Shown here in pieces: positions 17,127 to 25,750 of a stretch of DNA of 64,000 bases. Both the position numbers and the translations under genes were made by a program. Below the pieces are notes generated by a model. That model saw only the letters and a list, made by a program, of their open reading frames with translations. It was not told where the DNA came from and ran no database searches. How positions within the stretch are numbered: position 1 is the first letter of the stretch; the number at the start of each line of letters is the position of its first letter. Source of the DNA: Candidatus Nitromaritima sp. SCGC AAA288-L16 (GTDB lineage: Bacteria > Nitrospinota > Nitrospinia > Nitrospinales > VA-1); the NCBI GenBank assembly GCA_000372225.1, contig AQTY01000001.1, forward strand, positions 62,001-126,000, written 5' to 3'.

Positions 17127-18269
17127 TTGCCAAAATCATTTGAAGAACGTTTAAAAAACGAGCTAAAAGATCTTCACACAGAAAATCTATTTAGGGAACC
17201 ACTTGCTTTAAATAAAAACTTCCTTAATTTAGCTACAAATGATTACTTTCTACTTCGCCATAACAAACAAGTGTTAGAAATTGCTGATACTGTAGCTCGC
17301 AAATATGGCACAGGAAGCGGGGCATCCCCTCTCTTATCTGGTTATCTTCCATGCCATCAAATGCTAATTAATAAGTTGCTAGGCTGGAAACATAAAAATT
17401 ATGGGATGTTATTTAATTCCGGATTTATGGCAAATCAGGCCTTAGTCAAAAACCTACCGGGCAAACATGATCTTATTTTAGTAGACAAGTTTATTCATCA
17501 CTCTATTGCCCAAGCCTTAAACCGAGGATCCACAAAGTTTAAACGCTATAATCATTTAGATTTGTGCCATCTTGAAGAGCTACTTTCTGATAACACAAGA
17601 AATTACGATACTATATTTGTAATTACTGAAAGTATATTTAGCATGGATGGCGATTATCCAGATTTAAAACGATTAATCGAGCTTAAAAAAAAATACCATT
17701 TTATTCTCATGCTCGACGAAGCTCACGGAACAGGGATCCTGGGCAACTCTGGAGCTGGATTAGCAGAAGAAACTGGGACTTCCAATGAAGTAGATATTAT
17801 AATTGGGACTTTTGGTAAATCGCTTGCGGGGATGGGTGCTTATGTCTTGACAAATTTGTTGCCAATAATTGAGTGTCTGACAAATAAAGCTGGTGAATAT
17901 ATATACTCCACATTTTTATCACCTCACCAGACAGGAGTAGCATTGGCATCAATTGACGTAGTCAGAAATGCAAATGAAAAACGAGAATCACTTAAACTAT
18001 TATCCCGCTGGCTTAGAAGTAGGTTGGTAGAATATATAGATGTACAAACGAACTATAATACCCCTATAATTCCAATTATTGTGGGGAACAATGAGGATAC
18101 CCTCAAGCTTCAAGCATTATTATTTAAAAAAGACATTATTGTCGGTGCGGTGCGCCCCCCTACCGTTCCTCAAGGTAGCTCAAGAATTCGTTTGTCACTC
18201 AACTCTGAGTTGTCTAAAGAAAAACTGGAACCATTAATTTTAATTCTTAAGGAGTGGTCAAAAAAATGA
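17127..18269 (+). CDS. bioF: 8-amino-7-oxononanoate synthase (BioF)
   Basis: PLP enzyme of 380 aa condensing pimeloyl-ACP (or -CoA) with alanine, the first ring-forming step of biotin synthesis. Motifs: NDYFLLRHNKQV, GSGASPLLSGYLPCHQML, the PLP-stacking and binding sequence LDEAHGTG, and the Schiff-base lysine in GTFGKSLAGMGAYV. Related enzymes (2-amino-3-ketobutyrate ligase, serine palmitoyltransferase) share these, but the downstream bioC settles it. The only sensible start is the TTG at 17127, since the next in-frame ATG is deep in the fold; no strong ribosome-binding site is visible. Confidence 0.9.
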   Translation: MPKSFEERLKNELKDLHTENLFREPLALNKNFLNLATNDYFLLRHNKQVLEIADTVARKYGTGSGASPLLSGYLPCHQMLINKLLGWKHKNYGMLFNSGFMANQALVKNLPGKHDLILVDKFIHHSIAQALNRGSTKFKRYNHLDLCHLEELLSDNTRNYDTIFVITESIFSMDGDYPDLKRLIELKKKYHFILMLDEAHGTGILGNSGAGLAEETGTSNEVDIIIGTFGKSLAGMGAYVLTNLLPIIECLTNKAGEYIYSTFLSPHQTGVALASIDVVRNANEKRESLKLLSRWLRSRLVEYIDVQTNYNTPIIPIIVGNNEDTLKLQALLFKKDIIVGAVRPPTVPQGSSRIRLSLNSELSKEKLEPLILILKEWSKK

Positions 18270-18898
18270 GAATTACTGCAGTTTCAGGATGGGCAATTCC
18301 GACTGAATGGTTTTCTGAGCAGATACAAAAATATTTTATAGGTTCTGAGGTAAATATAATCTATCCATCCAATCCATTTGATACGGAAGAGGCACGTAGG
18401 CAATTATATGAAAAACCAGCCGACCTATATTTAGGGTATTCTTTGGGTAGCCTGTGGATGTTTAGGCACCGCGAGCTATTTCCAAAAAAATCTATTAAGG
18501 CGGTACTCGCGCCTATTCTTGCATTTACAAAAGAACACGATATGGGTGGAAAAACAACTTCCACGCAACTGAGCTATCTTATAAAATTATTAAAAGGAAG
18601 CGACAACGATAATCCATTAGTAGATTTTTATGCCAACTGCAATATCCCTTTTCCTAGAATTCTTCTAAAAACTTTACCAAGCCGTTCTATCCTAATAAAA
18701 GGTCTAGAATTTCTTCAATCAGTTATTGCTTCTAAAAACTCGGTATTCGACTTTAAAGTTATTGTCGGAGACAATGATGTTTTTCTCGATGCCATGAAAT
18801 TAAAAAATTTAATTCCACAAACCGAAATAGTATCTGGGGCTGGGCACGCGCCAGACTTGCTGCTTAGTAAGTTAGCAAAGATACTCAATCAATCCTAA
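18266..18898 (+). CDS. Small alpha/beta hydrolase, candidate pimeloyl-ACP methyl ester esterase
   Basis: A 210-aa protein with GYSLGS (Ser59) as nucleophile elbow, GDNDVF (Asp171) and GAGHAPD (His194), a complete hydrolase triad in the right order. It begins MRITAVSGWAIPTEW, with the GW motif common to BioH/BioG-type esterases. It sits between bioF (ATGA overlap, AAGGAG at 18249-18254) and bioC, exactly where the esterase that removes the methyl group from pimeloyl-ACP methyl ester is expected. It is shorter than BioH and I cannot place it in BioG, BioK, BioJ or BioV. Function is inferred from context. Confidence 0.75.
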   Translation: MRITAVSGWAIPTEWFSEQIQKYFIGSEVNIIYPSNPFDTEEARRQLYEKPADLYLGYSLGSLWMFRHRELFPKKSIKAVLAPILAFTKEHDMGGKTTSTQLSYLIKLLKGSDNDNPLVDFYANCNIPFPRILLKTLPSRSILIKGLEFLQSVIASKNSVFDFKVIVGDNDVFLDAMKLKNLIPQTEIVSGAGHAPDLLLSKLAKILNQS

Positions 18899-19038
18899 AG
18901 AATAAGCAACAATGGTTTTTCAAGAAGGTCTTCTAGAATAGGGCTGTTTCATGCATAAATATGCAATATTTTTTTTATATTCTACCTCCTCTCCACATAC
19001 TACAATTAATTAAGGCTCTCATTCGATTTATAGATCCA

Positions 19039-19794
19039 ATGGTTAAACAGAAAAATGAAAATAATATCAGCCGCAATTTTTCTAAGTATGCACATACTTA
19101 TGATGATCACGCTCAATTGCAAAAATTAATGGCTGAAAAATTAGCTTCATTTCTTCCAGGTGATAAGCCTAAACAAATTTTAGAAATTGGGTGCGGCACT
19201 GGTTTGTTTACTAAGTATCTACTTGCCAAACCAACTAAAAAAATATTTCTTAACGATATTTCGCCTGGAATGATTAAAAATATGAGACTAAAAATCTCCC
19301 TACCACCCTATTCTAAAATCATCCTTGGAAACGCTGAGTTATTAAAATTTCAAATGGTGGATATGATAGCAGCTAATGCTGTATTTCAATGGTTTAAAAA
19401 TCCACGGCTTGCATTAGAAAGGCTAAACTCATATATCGTAGAAAATGGTAGTTTGGTTTTTAGCACTTTTGGCCCATCCACCCTTGCAGAACTACGGAAA
19501 GTGACTCCACTTGAAAGTCCCGCTTTACTTCTATCAAAAAACGAATGGTGCAAATTGATCGAAGAGTCTGGTTTTACTGTGAATTTATCCGCAAAAGAAT
19601 CACATAAAACTTTTTTTCCTAGTACTTTAAGCCTACTCAAAAATATTCAGCAAATAGGTGCAGCACCCACTCAAATGACTAGTCCCAAAATATTACGTCA
19701 ACTAATAAATGATTATAATGATATCTGTTTTACCAAGCATGGTGTATATGCTAACTGGGAATTATTATATTTTTCAGCAATAAATAAACAATAA
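19039..19794 (+). CDS. bioC: Malonyl-ACP O-methyltransferase (BioC)
   Basis: SAM methyltransferase that starts pimelate synthesis by methylating malonyl-ACP. The 251-aa product has the BioC opening ISRNFSKYAHTYDDHAQLQK, the SAM loop ILEIGCGTGLFTKYLL, NAVFQWF and GSLVFSTFGPSTLAELR. The start at 19039 (MVKQKNEN) aligns with E. coli BioC; an in-frame ATG at 18961 would add 26 hydrophobic residues with no counterpart. Neither start has a good ribosome-binding site. It follows the esterase gene and completes a bioF-esterase-bioC operon. Confidence 0.88.
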   Translation: MVKQKNENNISRNFSKYAHTYDDHAQLQKLMAEKLASFLPGDKPKQILEIGCGTGLFTKYLLAKPTKKIFLNDISPGMIKNMRLKISLPPYSKIILGNAELLKFQMVDMIAANAVFQWFKNPRLALERLNSYIVENGSLVFSTFGPSTLAELRKVTPLESPALLLSKNEWCKLIEESGFTVNLSAKESHKTFFPSTLSLLKNIQQIGAAPTQMTSPKILRQLINDYNDICFTKHGVYANWELLYFSAINKQ

Positions 19795-19879
19795 TAGATG
19801 TTTTCCGATGAGATATTAGACTGAGAATCGCTCTTTACAAAAAGCAATCAAATGTTATGAAGGATCTAAAATTTATTAG

Positions 19880-21748
19880 ATGCTAGATTTTTTAAAAGAC
19901 AACCTAAAAATACTAAGTCATAAATCACCCGAACTGTGTTCGTTAATAAAAAATGCACCTAACGATAACCAATATAATATAACTACCTCCAGATCAGGAA
20001 ATGCCTCTTTATCAAGAGTTTCCCTAGACGGGACAAAAAAGTCTCTTCACAGTAAGTACGATCCTACAAAAGAAGCCACTCAATTCATAGATACTGTCTA
20101 TTCAGATGAAAGCTCAAATTATATTTTATTTGGACTTGGGTTGGGTTACCACTTAAACGATCTTCATAAAAGAGTATCCTCCCAAGACCGAATAATTATA
20201 TTTGAAAAGAATCCAACCATAGTGCGTTTGGCATTATCTCAAAATAATTTTTCTGAGGCCTTAAGCAATCCAAAAGTAAGCATTCACATAGATACTGACC
20301 CATGCAAAATTGAACAAACTTTATATGAAGATCGCACTAATCTAGCAATTCACGGATACAAACCTATACACCTTAAGCCCCTCGTTGACCTTGAAGGTGA
20401 TTATTACAAGTTAATAAATTTAGCCATTGAACAAGCACATCAAAAGTTCACAATTGATATAAATACGCAAGCGGCATACTCACAAAAATTTTACAAAAAT
20501 ATATTTAATAACGGGCTAGCTATTACCGAAAGTCCTGGAATTATAACCACAAAAGATATCTTCTCTAACATTCCAACTATAATAGTTTCAGCGGGTCCCT
20601 CTCTCGATAAAAATATTGGACTCATTAAAAGCGTCATAAATCAAATCCTCGTTATTACAGTGGCAACTGCATTAAAGCCTTTATTAACAAATGGCATCAA
20701 ACCTGACTTTGTTATAACCATTGACCCAAATGAAGACACAATACAGTCGTTTGACATAAAAGCGATTCCAGAAGACTTGTGGCTAATTTATGACCCATGT
20801 ATTCCTCCCATGATATGTTCTCTTTTTAATCAGAGAAAAATTATGATGGAGAGTAAAATAGAACTCGCGAAGTGGATCACTGATAACAGTGAAAAAAAAG
20901 GGACCCTGGGGAACATTTCATCGGTAGCTCATGCAGCATTTTATTTATCTAAACACATGGGATGCGCACCTATTATTCTTGTGGGACAGGATTTATCATT
21001 TGAAGGTCACCGCATGCATTGTACCGATTCATTTTATAACCAAGCAAACCAAGACAACATAGGAGCGGACCAAACATTAGATGTGCTCGAATATAATAAA
21101 TATAGAGGATACACTCCTTCCATAAGTCCTACAGTAGACATATTTGACCATAAATCAAAGACAACTAAAGCTATGGAAACCTACAAATATCAATTAAAAA
21201 AAGAAATGAACGTAAGTAATAGCATTTTGAATGCAACTGAAGGAGGTGTAAACATTCCGGGTGCAATAAATATATCATTAAAGGAAGCCATAATTAAGCA
21301 CTGCCATAAAAACAAACTTCCTTCAGTTAGTAATTATTTAAAAAAAATAAAGCTTCCCATGAAAAACAAATCTCTTTCATCCTCAATTAGAAAACAATTA
21401 GATAAATTTGATAAAATTAAAAATGCTATAAAAAAAATAGAAGGCAAGTATCTAATCAACAACAAACAAGCAATAGACGAACGGAAATTTGTTTTAGAAA
21501 TGGAGTCTTTTTATGCTGACTTACTCAAAGACAAAACTACAACTGCCATAATGCAGGGCTATGATTACATAGCATTCGTGGAGTGGAACCAAAAAACAAA
21601 AAAAATAAACAATGCGGCAAACAAATCATCAGCAAGCGATAGTATTCAAAAAAAGAATTTACGGGATCAAGTTTTTATTGTCAGACTATCAAAAACAATC
21701 GATTTCCTAATTCATGGATTTAGAAACTTGGAAAACCAATTATGCTAA
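19880..21748 (+). CDS. DUF115 / MptE-like motility-associated factor (Maf-type) protein
   Basis: A 622-aa cytoplasmic protein with an N-terminal Rossmann-like region (YILFGLGLGYHLNDL, RIIIFEKNPTIVRLAL) and the DUF115/6-hydroxymethylpterin-pyrophosphokinase-like core: IPTIIVSAGPSLDKNI, KPDFVITIDPNEDT, and PIILVGQDLSFEGHRMHC. In flagellated bacteria this family is the Maf glycosyltransferase group that adds nonulosonic sugars to flagellin. No sugar-synthesis genes are adjacent, so the role in flagellin glycosylation is inferred. The C-terminal 150 residues are lysine-rich and helical. Its 3' end overlaps the convergent methyltransferase by 4 bp. Confidence 0.85.
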   Translation: MLDFLKDNLKILSHKSPELCSLIKNAPNDNQYNITTSRSGNASLSRVSLDGTKKSLHSKYDPTKEATQFIDTVYSDESSNYILFGLGLGYHLNDLHKRVSSQDRIIIFEKNPTIVRLALSQNNFSEALSNPKVSIHIDTDPCKIEQTLYEDRTNLAIHGYKPIHLKPLVDLEGDYYKLINLAIEQAHQKFTIDINTQAAYSQKFYKNIFNNGLAITESPGIITTKDIFSNIPTIIVSAGPSLDKNIGLIKSVINQILVITVATALKPLLTNGIKPDFVITIDPNEDTIQSFDIKAIPEDLWLIYDPCIPPMICSLFNQRKIMMESKIELAKWITDNSEKKGTLGNISSVAHAAFYLSKHMGCAPIILVGQDLSFEGHRMHCTDSFYNQANQDNIGADQTLDVLEYNKYRGYTPSISPTVDIFDHKSKTTKAMETYKYQLKKEMNVSNSILNATEGGVNIPGAINISLKEAIIKHCHKNKLPSVSNYLKKIKLPMKNKSLSSSIRKQLDKFDKIKNAIKKIEGKYLINNKQAIDERKFVLEMESFYADLLKDKTTTAIMQGYDYIAFVEWNQKTKKINNAANKSSASDSIQKKNLRDQVFIVRLSKTIDFLIHGFRNLENQLC

Positions 21749-22740
21749 ATTTTTATTGCTTCAATAATGCTGGACCCATCTCCAATTTTTTTTTTTTTAA
21801 TGCGAGCGAATCCTACGTTTCTCAATAACGAGTCAACTTCACCAAAAGCATATGATTTTCCAGTTTTCGTATACAAAAGCATTGTAATGGCAAATAGAGC
21901 TGCATCGTAGGGTTCTGTTTTTGAATTATTTAAAAAAAGATCATACAAAACAAAGCGCCCACCCTTTTTAAGTGCCTTATTTATTTTTTTAAATATGGTT
22001 TTATTTTCTCTAGCATTGTAGATATGAATAATATTGGACAAGAGGACCGTATCGTAGTCCTCCCCAAATTCATTATCAAACAAATCGCCACTAACAAAAT
22101 GTAAACGGTTATATACAGATTGAGTTTTACATATTTTACGTGCCACTTTGATTGCAGCTTCACGGTCCATTAATGTCGCTGTGGCTGTTTTATCTTTCTT
22201 TAAAATTGCTGCCGTATAGGATCCTGGACCACAACCTAAATCAAGTAACTTACCGACCTTTTTTTGACTTACCGCATCCGCTACCTTATCAGCGGATAGT
22301 TCACTTCGCTCATGCATCGCATAAGTAAAAAGGTTCCTGAATTTAGGATCCTCTTCACTCTCAAACTCTTTACAGTTTCTTCCTTTTTTTATGATTTTGG
22401 AAAAATTTTCATACTCACCCCTACTATCCAACATGAGCATGACAGTTCCTATTCTAAAATTAGGACTTGATTTGCAAAAATATTTATAAGTCACGGGTGT
22501 ATTCCTAAAAGTATTCTTATTCTTATTCTTATTCTTATTTAACACACCCATTGCAGTAAGAGCATTTAAAAGTATTTCCATACCCTCAAGTTTTGTTTTT
22601 GTAAGGATTGCTACTCGTTTAGCCGACAATGATTTTTTCCCTAGAATTGAAAAAACATTAAAATCTAAAGCTGAAAGCAGTATGTTAGCTTCTTCGAGTT
22701 GATCAATTTTATTAATGATATCCTTATATGAAAGCATCAT
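21745..22740 (-). CDS. O-methyltransferase with winged-helix dimerisation domain
   Basis: A 331-aa protein of the plant/hydroxyindole O-methyltransferase type. Residues 1-90 form the dimerisation winged helix (LLSALDFNVFSILGKKSLSAKRVA); the catalytic domain has KLLDLGCGPGSYTAAIL, DYDTVLLSNIIHIYN and LKKGGRFVLYDLFL. Such enzymes methylate hydroxyl groups on small molecules, including quinone precursors and bacteriochlorophyll intermediates; no substrate can be assigned. A KNKNKNKN tract near residues 68-76 is encoded by a hexanucleotide repeat and probably extends a surface loop. It stands alone on the minus strand. Confidence 0.82.
   Translation of the reverse strand: MMLSYKDIINKIDQLEEANILLSALDFNVFSILGKKSLSAKRVAILTKTKLEGMEILLNALTAMGVLNKNKNKNKNTFRNTPVTYKYFCKSSPNFRIGTVMLMLDSRGEYENFSKIIKKGRNCKEFESEEDPKFRNLFTYAMHERSELSADKVADAVSQKKVGKLLDLGCGPGSYTAAILKKDKTATATLMDREAAIKVARKICKTQSVYNRLHFVSGDLFDNEFGEDYDTVLLSNIIHIYNARENKTIFKKINKALKKGGRFVLYDLFLNNSKTEPYDAALFAITMLLYTKTGKSYAFGEVDSLLRNVGFARIKKKKIGDGSSIIEAIKI
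22512..22539 (-). repeat. Hexanucleotide tandem repeat inside methyltransferase gene
   Basis: TATTCT is repeated four times plus four bases (28 bp) on the plus strand. Read on the minus strand it encodes alternating Lys-Asn. Since the unit is six bases, changes in copy number add or remove two residues without breaking the frame. Confidence 0.9.
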
Positions 22741-22834
22741 TTTTTTACAAAGGGTTACACTTGAAATACAAATTATGGGAAATTGGTAGCTGAAATTCGA
22801 GGTTTGACGATGAAAACTCTAGTTCAGCTACAGA

Positions 22835-23635
22835 CTACTTATGAATCAATTTATTTAAATTCATAAACATGGACCGGATAAAGTAAGGCGGGTTCTTTTT
22901 TAATCCCTTCTGAAGGAAATATAAGGCTTGACTTTTTTCTCTTTTTTTATAGTGAGTTAAAGCGAGAACCAAATGTGACATATACCACTTTTCACTATCA
23001 GGGTATTTAGAAATTAGTCGGGATAAGGGCTTAGAAACCTTTGAGATATTACCCAACCTATACTGCGACATACCTAAGCCAAATAATAAATTATCGGTTA
23101 GCTCGTATGGTGGATTCGACTGAAGAGCCTTTCTAAACAAATTTGCACTTTTTGCATACTGACGTTTTCTAAAAGACAAGAATGCATCAACATAATCCCT
23201 TGAAGAAAAAATGGGATCCAGCTTAATTGTCTGATTTAATCTTTCAATCTCAGTATCAAAAATTTTATTATTTTGTCTGACATAGTTTAATTGTTGGCCT
23301 AAGTTATTAACACGACTTTCTTCCTGTTTAATCATACCTGATACTGTTTTATCCATAGATTCGATGTCTGGAGGAATTTTTTTTATTCCTCCTCGCATAT
23401 TTATTTGATCTGAACCAAGCACATCTATCCTTAGAAATAGTGATTCAATATCTTTTTCGATTTCATCAAATCTCGCCTGAAGAATACGCCTTTGTTCTAA
23501 TTCATTCTCATCAGCGGGAATCCAAATCTGACGGTCTGCTGTGTTTATAATTGAATCAGTCGATTGCGATTGGGAAGTTACTGAGCAACCAGAGAAAAAA
23601 GAAATAAAAAATACTAAAATCAATTTTTTAATCAT
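22835..23635 (-). CDS. CpoB/YbgF-like lipoprotein with coiled coil and TPR repeats
   Basis: A 266-aa lipoprotein. The signal peptide KKLILVFFISFFSGCS has a lipobox with Cys at residue 16. A coiled-coil region (about 45-135) is followed by TPR-like repeats: DAFLSFRKRQYAKSANLFRKAL, LLFGLGMSQYRLGN, and HLVLALTHYKKREKSQALYFL. This arrangement is that of CpoB (YbgF), which coordinates outer-membrane constriction and peptidoglycan synthesis at the septum. No tol or pal gene is adjacent, so a different TPR lipoprotein role remains possible. Confidence 0.78.
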   Translation of the reverse strand: MIKKLILVFFISFFSGCSVTSQSQSTDSIINTADRQIWIPADENELEQRRILQARFDEIEKDIESLFLRIDVLGSDQINMRGGIKKIPPDIESMDKTVSGMIKQEESRVNNLGQQLNYVRQNNKIFDTEIERLNQTIKLDPIFSSRDYVDAFLSFRKRQYAKSANLFRKALQSNPPYELTDNLLFGLGMSQYRLGNISKVSKPLSRLISKYPDSEKWYMSHLVLALTHYKKREKSQALYFLQKGLKKNPPYFIRSMFMNLNKLIHK

Positions 23636-23721
23636 TTTTTTTAGTAAATAATTACTTTATAATTAAATTATAACTATCCTATATTAATAGAAAACTCCAA
23701 CTATTTCAACTGGTTATAAAT

Positions 23722-24612
23722 ATGAAAGATTATTATTCAATACTAGGTGTGCCTCGTGGGTCTTCTGAGGAAGATATCAAAAAAGCATTTCGAAAAAATG
23801 CCATGAATTATCACCCCGATAGAAATAAGGACAAACCAAGTGCAGAAGAAAAATTTAAGGAAATTAATGAGGCCTACGCTGTTCTGAGTGATAAAGAAAA
23901 GCGGTCTCAATATGATCGATTTGGAAGTGATGGGTTTCATAAACGTTTTTCAAGAGAAGATATATTCAGAGACTTTGATTTTGGTGATGTTTTTAGTTCT
24001 TTTGGAGCCAAAGCCGGATCTCGTGAAACTGGAGGATTTCCTGATCTAGATAGTTTTCTATCAGGGCAAGGTTTTGGAGGTCCACGTACACGCAGAGGAA
24101 AGGACATAAGGCAGGATTTTTATATATCTTTTCACGAAGCAGCGCTGGGTACTAAACGTAGTATAATTGTTGAATTAAATGGAAAAAAAATAGAAACAAC
24201 CTTCAAGGTACCGGTAGGATCTAAAGATGGGTGTCAATTGAGGCTCGTTGGGAAAGGTCAACCTGGAGAGAATGGAGGATCTCATGGAGATTTATACCTC
24301 AAAATACGTATTAAAAAACATCCTCATTTCTCGAGAGAGGGAGATGATCTAGTAATTAGTAGAGAAATAAGACCAACAGAGGCCTTGCTAGGAACTTCAG
24401 TTGAAGTTCCCACGCTAAATGACTCAAAATTCTTAACAATTCCTCCATGCACTCAAAGTCACACAAAACTTAGGCTCAAAGGAGTGGGCATCCCATTCAA
24501 TCAAGGTAAGAATACTGGGGATCAACTAGTTCGCATTATTGTCAAGTATCCAAAAAAACTCACAGAGCAACAACTTGAACTGGTTCATAAGTTAAAAGTT
24601 TCTGGTTTGTGA
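23722..24612 (+). CDS. J-domain co-chaperone, CbpA type
   Basis: A 296-aa Hsp40 protein. The N-terminal J domain (DYYSILGVPRGSSEEDIKKAF) carries the HPD motif in NYHPDRNKD and QYDRFGSDGF. A glycine/phenylalanine linker with GFPDLDSFLSGQGFGG follows. The C-terminal substrate-binding domains start at GKDIRQDFYISFHEAALGTKRSI. The four-CxxCxGxG zinc domain of classical DnaJ is missing, so it is type II, like CbpA. It would stimulate DnaK. It is transcribed divergently from the CpoB-like gene across an 86-bp AT-rich gap. Confidence 0.92.
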   Translation: MKDYYSILGVPRGSSEEDIKKAFRKNAMNYHPDRNKDKPSAEEKFKEINEAYAVLSDKEKRSQYDRFGSDGFHKRFSREDIFRDFDFGDVFSSFGAKAGSRETGGFPDLDSFLSGQGFGGPRTRRGKDIRQDFYISFHEAALGTKRSIIVELNGKKIETTFKVPVGSKDGCQLRLVGKGQPGENGGSHGDLYLKIRIKKHPHFSREGDDLVISREIRPTEALLGTSVEVPTLNDSKFLTIPPCTQSHTKLRLKGVGIPFNQGKNTGDQLVRIIVKYPKKLTEQQLELVHKLKVSGL

Positions 24613-24661
24613 TCTAAGAATTATATCCGTTATCATTTTTTTTAATATGTCATTATAAGAT

Positions 24662-24958
24662 GTGGCTTCCATAAATTTTATACCAGACAAGGTAATTCAT
24701 CACATTGAGGATGGTTCTCGATTAATTGACATATGCGATGATATCTGTGTTTCTTTAGCTTTCGGTTGTACCGAGGGAAGTTGCGGTGTTTGTGAACTTA
24801 CTGTTTTGGATGGAAGAAGTAATTTATCGAAAGTTACTGATGAGGAAAAAAATTATTTACTGCCCGAAGATTTGGACCAAGGAATGCGTTTAGGATGTCA
24901 ATTAAAAGTCCGAAAAGGAGAGGTATCTTTAACATGGAGAAAAAGCAAGAAAGCTTAA
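24662..24958 (+). CDS. Plant-type [2Fe-2S] ferredoxin
   Basis: A 98-aa electron carrier. Cluster ligands are visible as FGCTEGSCGVCELTV (C-x4-C-x2-C, with one alternative cysteine) and a fourth in RLGCQLKV. The start is a GTG (24662) giving ASINFIPDKVIHHIEDGSRLIDI; no good ribosome-binding site is seen. The partner is unknown. It follows the J-protein gene by 49 bp and precedes the pyr operon promoter. Confidence 0.9.
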   Translation: MASINFIPDKVIHHIEDGSRLIDICDDICVSLAFGCTEGSCGVCELTVLDGRSNLSKVTDEEKNYLLPEDLDQGMRLGCQLKVRKGEVSLTWRKSKKA

Positions 24959-25034
24959 AACCATTTAAATATTCTTATATTAATATTCTCATTATTTATT
25001 TTTTATTTATTAGATCAAGGAGTTTTTTTATCTA

Positions 25035-25063
25035 TTGACTTACCCTCGACTTATAAATAAAAT
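25035..25063 (+). promoter_or_regulatory. Sigma-70 promoter of the pyr operon
   Basis: TTGACT at 25035-25040, a 17-bp spacer and TAAAAT at 25058-25063: five of six matches in each box and ideal spacing. Transcription would start near 25070, just before the PyrR-binding hairpin. Confidence 0.75.
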
Positions 25064-25084
25064 GATTTGTCTACATTTGAAACT

Positions 25085-25114
25085 CTTTAAGTCGGTTCTG
25101 AGAGACCGTTAAGG
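25085..25114 (+). promoter_or_regulatory. PyrR-binding hairpin (anti-antiterminator) in pyr leader
   Basis: The RNA folds with a lower stem CUUUAA (25085-25090)/UUAAGG (25109-25114), a GU bulge, an upper stem CGG/CCG, a bulged U (25096), UC/GA, and loop UGAGA. Compared with the Bacillus PyrR-loop consensus ARUCCNGNGAGGYU, the loop NGNGA and bulged U match exactly. Every deviation is a paired change (A-U to G-C at the ends, C-G to U-A next to the loop). UMP-bound PyrR would stabilise this hairpin and so favour termination. Confidence 0.78.
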
Positions 25115-25143
25115 GATTTGATGATATGTCACATAATAAGCCA

Positions 25144-25182
25144 GCTCCTTCGTGTATAGATTTACGTAGGGGCCATTTTTTT
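25144..25182 (+). terminator. Intrinsic terminator (attenuator) in pyr leader
   Basis: GCUCC (25144-25148) pairs with GGGGC (25169-25173); the inner arms GUGUA and UACGU pair with two wobbles; U7 follows at 25176-25182. The terminator is 20 bp before the pyrR start. CUCCUU-type bases 25146-25150 can instead pair with AAGGG at 25111-25115, an antiterminator that excludes both this hairpin and the lower stem of the PyrR-binding hairpin. Confidence 0.65.
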
Positions 25183-25202
25183 GTCTTGATTTGGGGTCGA
25201 AA

Positions 25203-25739
25203 TTGAATTCTGTTGTTTTTAGTGAACAAGATATTTCCAGGGCGGTAACGCGTATAACTCATGAAATACTGGAAAAAAATAAAGGGGCTATAAACCTAGT
25301 ATTGGTAGGAATCCGTACAAGGGGCGCAACTCTCGCAAAAAGAATTGCAAAAAAAATTAATGACATTGAGGGTTTAGAAGTAGATCTTGGAGTTTTAGAT
25401 GTAACTTTATACCGAGATGATTTATCCGCGGGAAAACAAAATCCGGTAATCGAGCAAACAACCATTCCCTTTGCTTTAGAGGGCAAGCACATTGTCTTAA
25501 TTGATGATGTTCTTTATACGGGCAGATCAATAAGGGCCGCTATTGACGCTCTGATTGACTTTGGCAGACCCGCCTCTATTCAGCTTGGTGTCTTGATAGA
25601 CCGAGGCCACAGAGAGCTCCCGATTAGACCTGATTATGTTGGTAAAAATATTCCAACCTCTAAAGCTAATCGCGTGCAGGTTCTAATGCGAGAAGATGAC
25701 GGTAAGGATGAAGTTTGCATAATAGACGCTTTAACATAA
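25203..25739 (+). CDS. pyrR: PyrR: pyr operon regulator / uracil phosphoribosyltransferase
   Basis: A 178-aa RNA-binding attenuation protein of the phosphoribosyltransferase fold. SRAVTRITHEILEKNKG at the start, VGIRTRGATLAKRIA, and the PRPP-binding loop VLIDDVLYTGRSIRAAI are diagnostic, as are the VLIDRGHRELPIRPDYVGKN residues near the C-terminus. The TTG at 25203 gives the family-like start MNSVVFSEQDISRA and has GGGG 6 nt upstream; a TTG at 25191 would add four residues. It is first in pyrR-pyrB-pyrC-carA-X-carB and is expected to control its own operon through the leader at 25085-25182. Confidence 0.94.
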   Translation: MNSVVFSEQDISRAVTRITHEILEKNKGAINLVLVGIRTRGATLAKRIAKKINDIEGLEVDLGVLDVTLYRDDLSAGKQNPVIEQTTIPFALEGKHIVLIDDVLYTGRSIRAAIDALIDFGRPASIQLGVLIDRGHRELPIRPDYVGKNIPTSKANRVQVLMREDDGKDEVCIIDALT

Positions 25740-25750
25740 GACAATTCGTG

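Noticed and set aside
22512..22539. Hexanucleotide repeat as a phase-variation switch
   Set aside because: The unit is six bases, so copy-number changes keep the frame; it can only lengthen a Lys-Asn loop.
25071..25262. 63-aa minus-strand frame across the pyr leader
   Set aside because: The same bases form the promoter, hairpins and terminator of the pyr operon; no supporting start signal.
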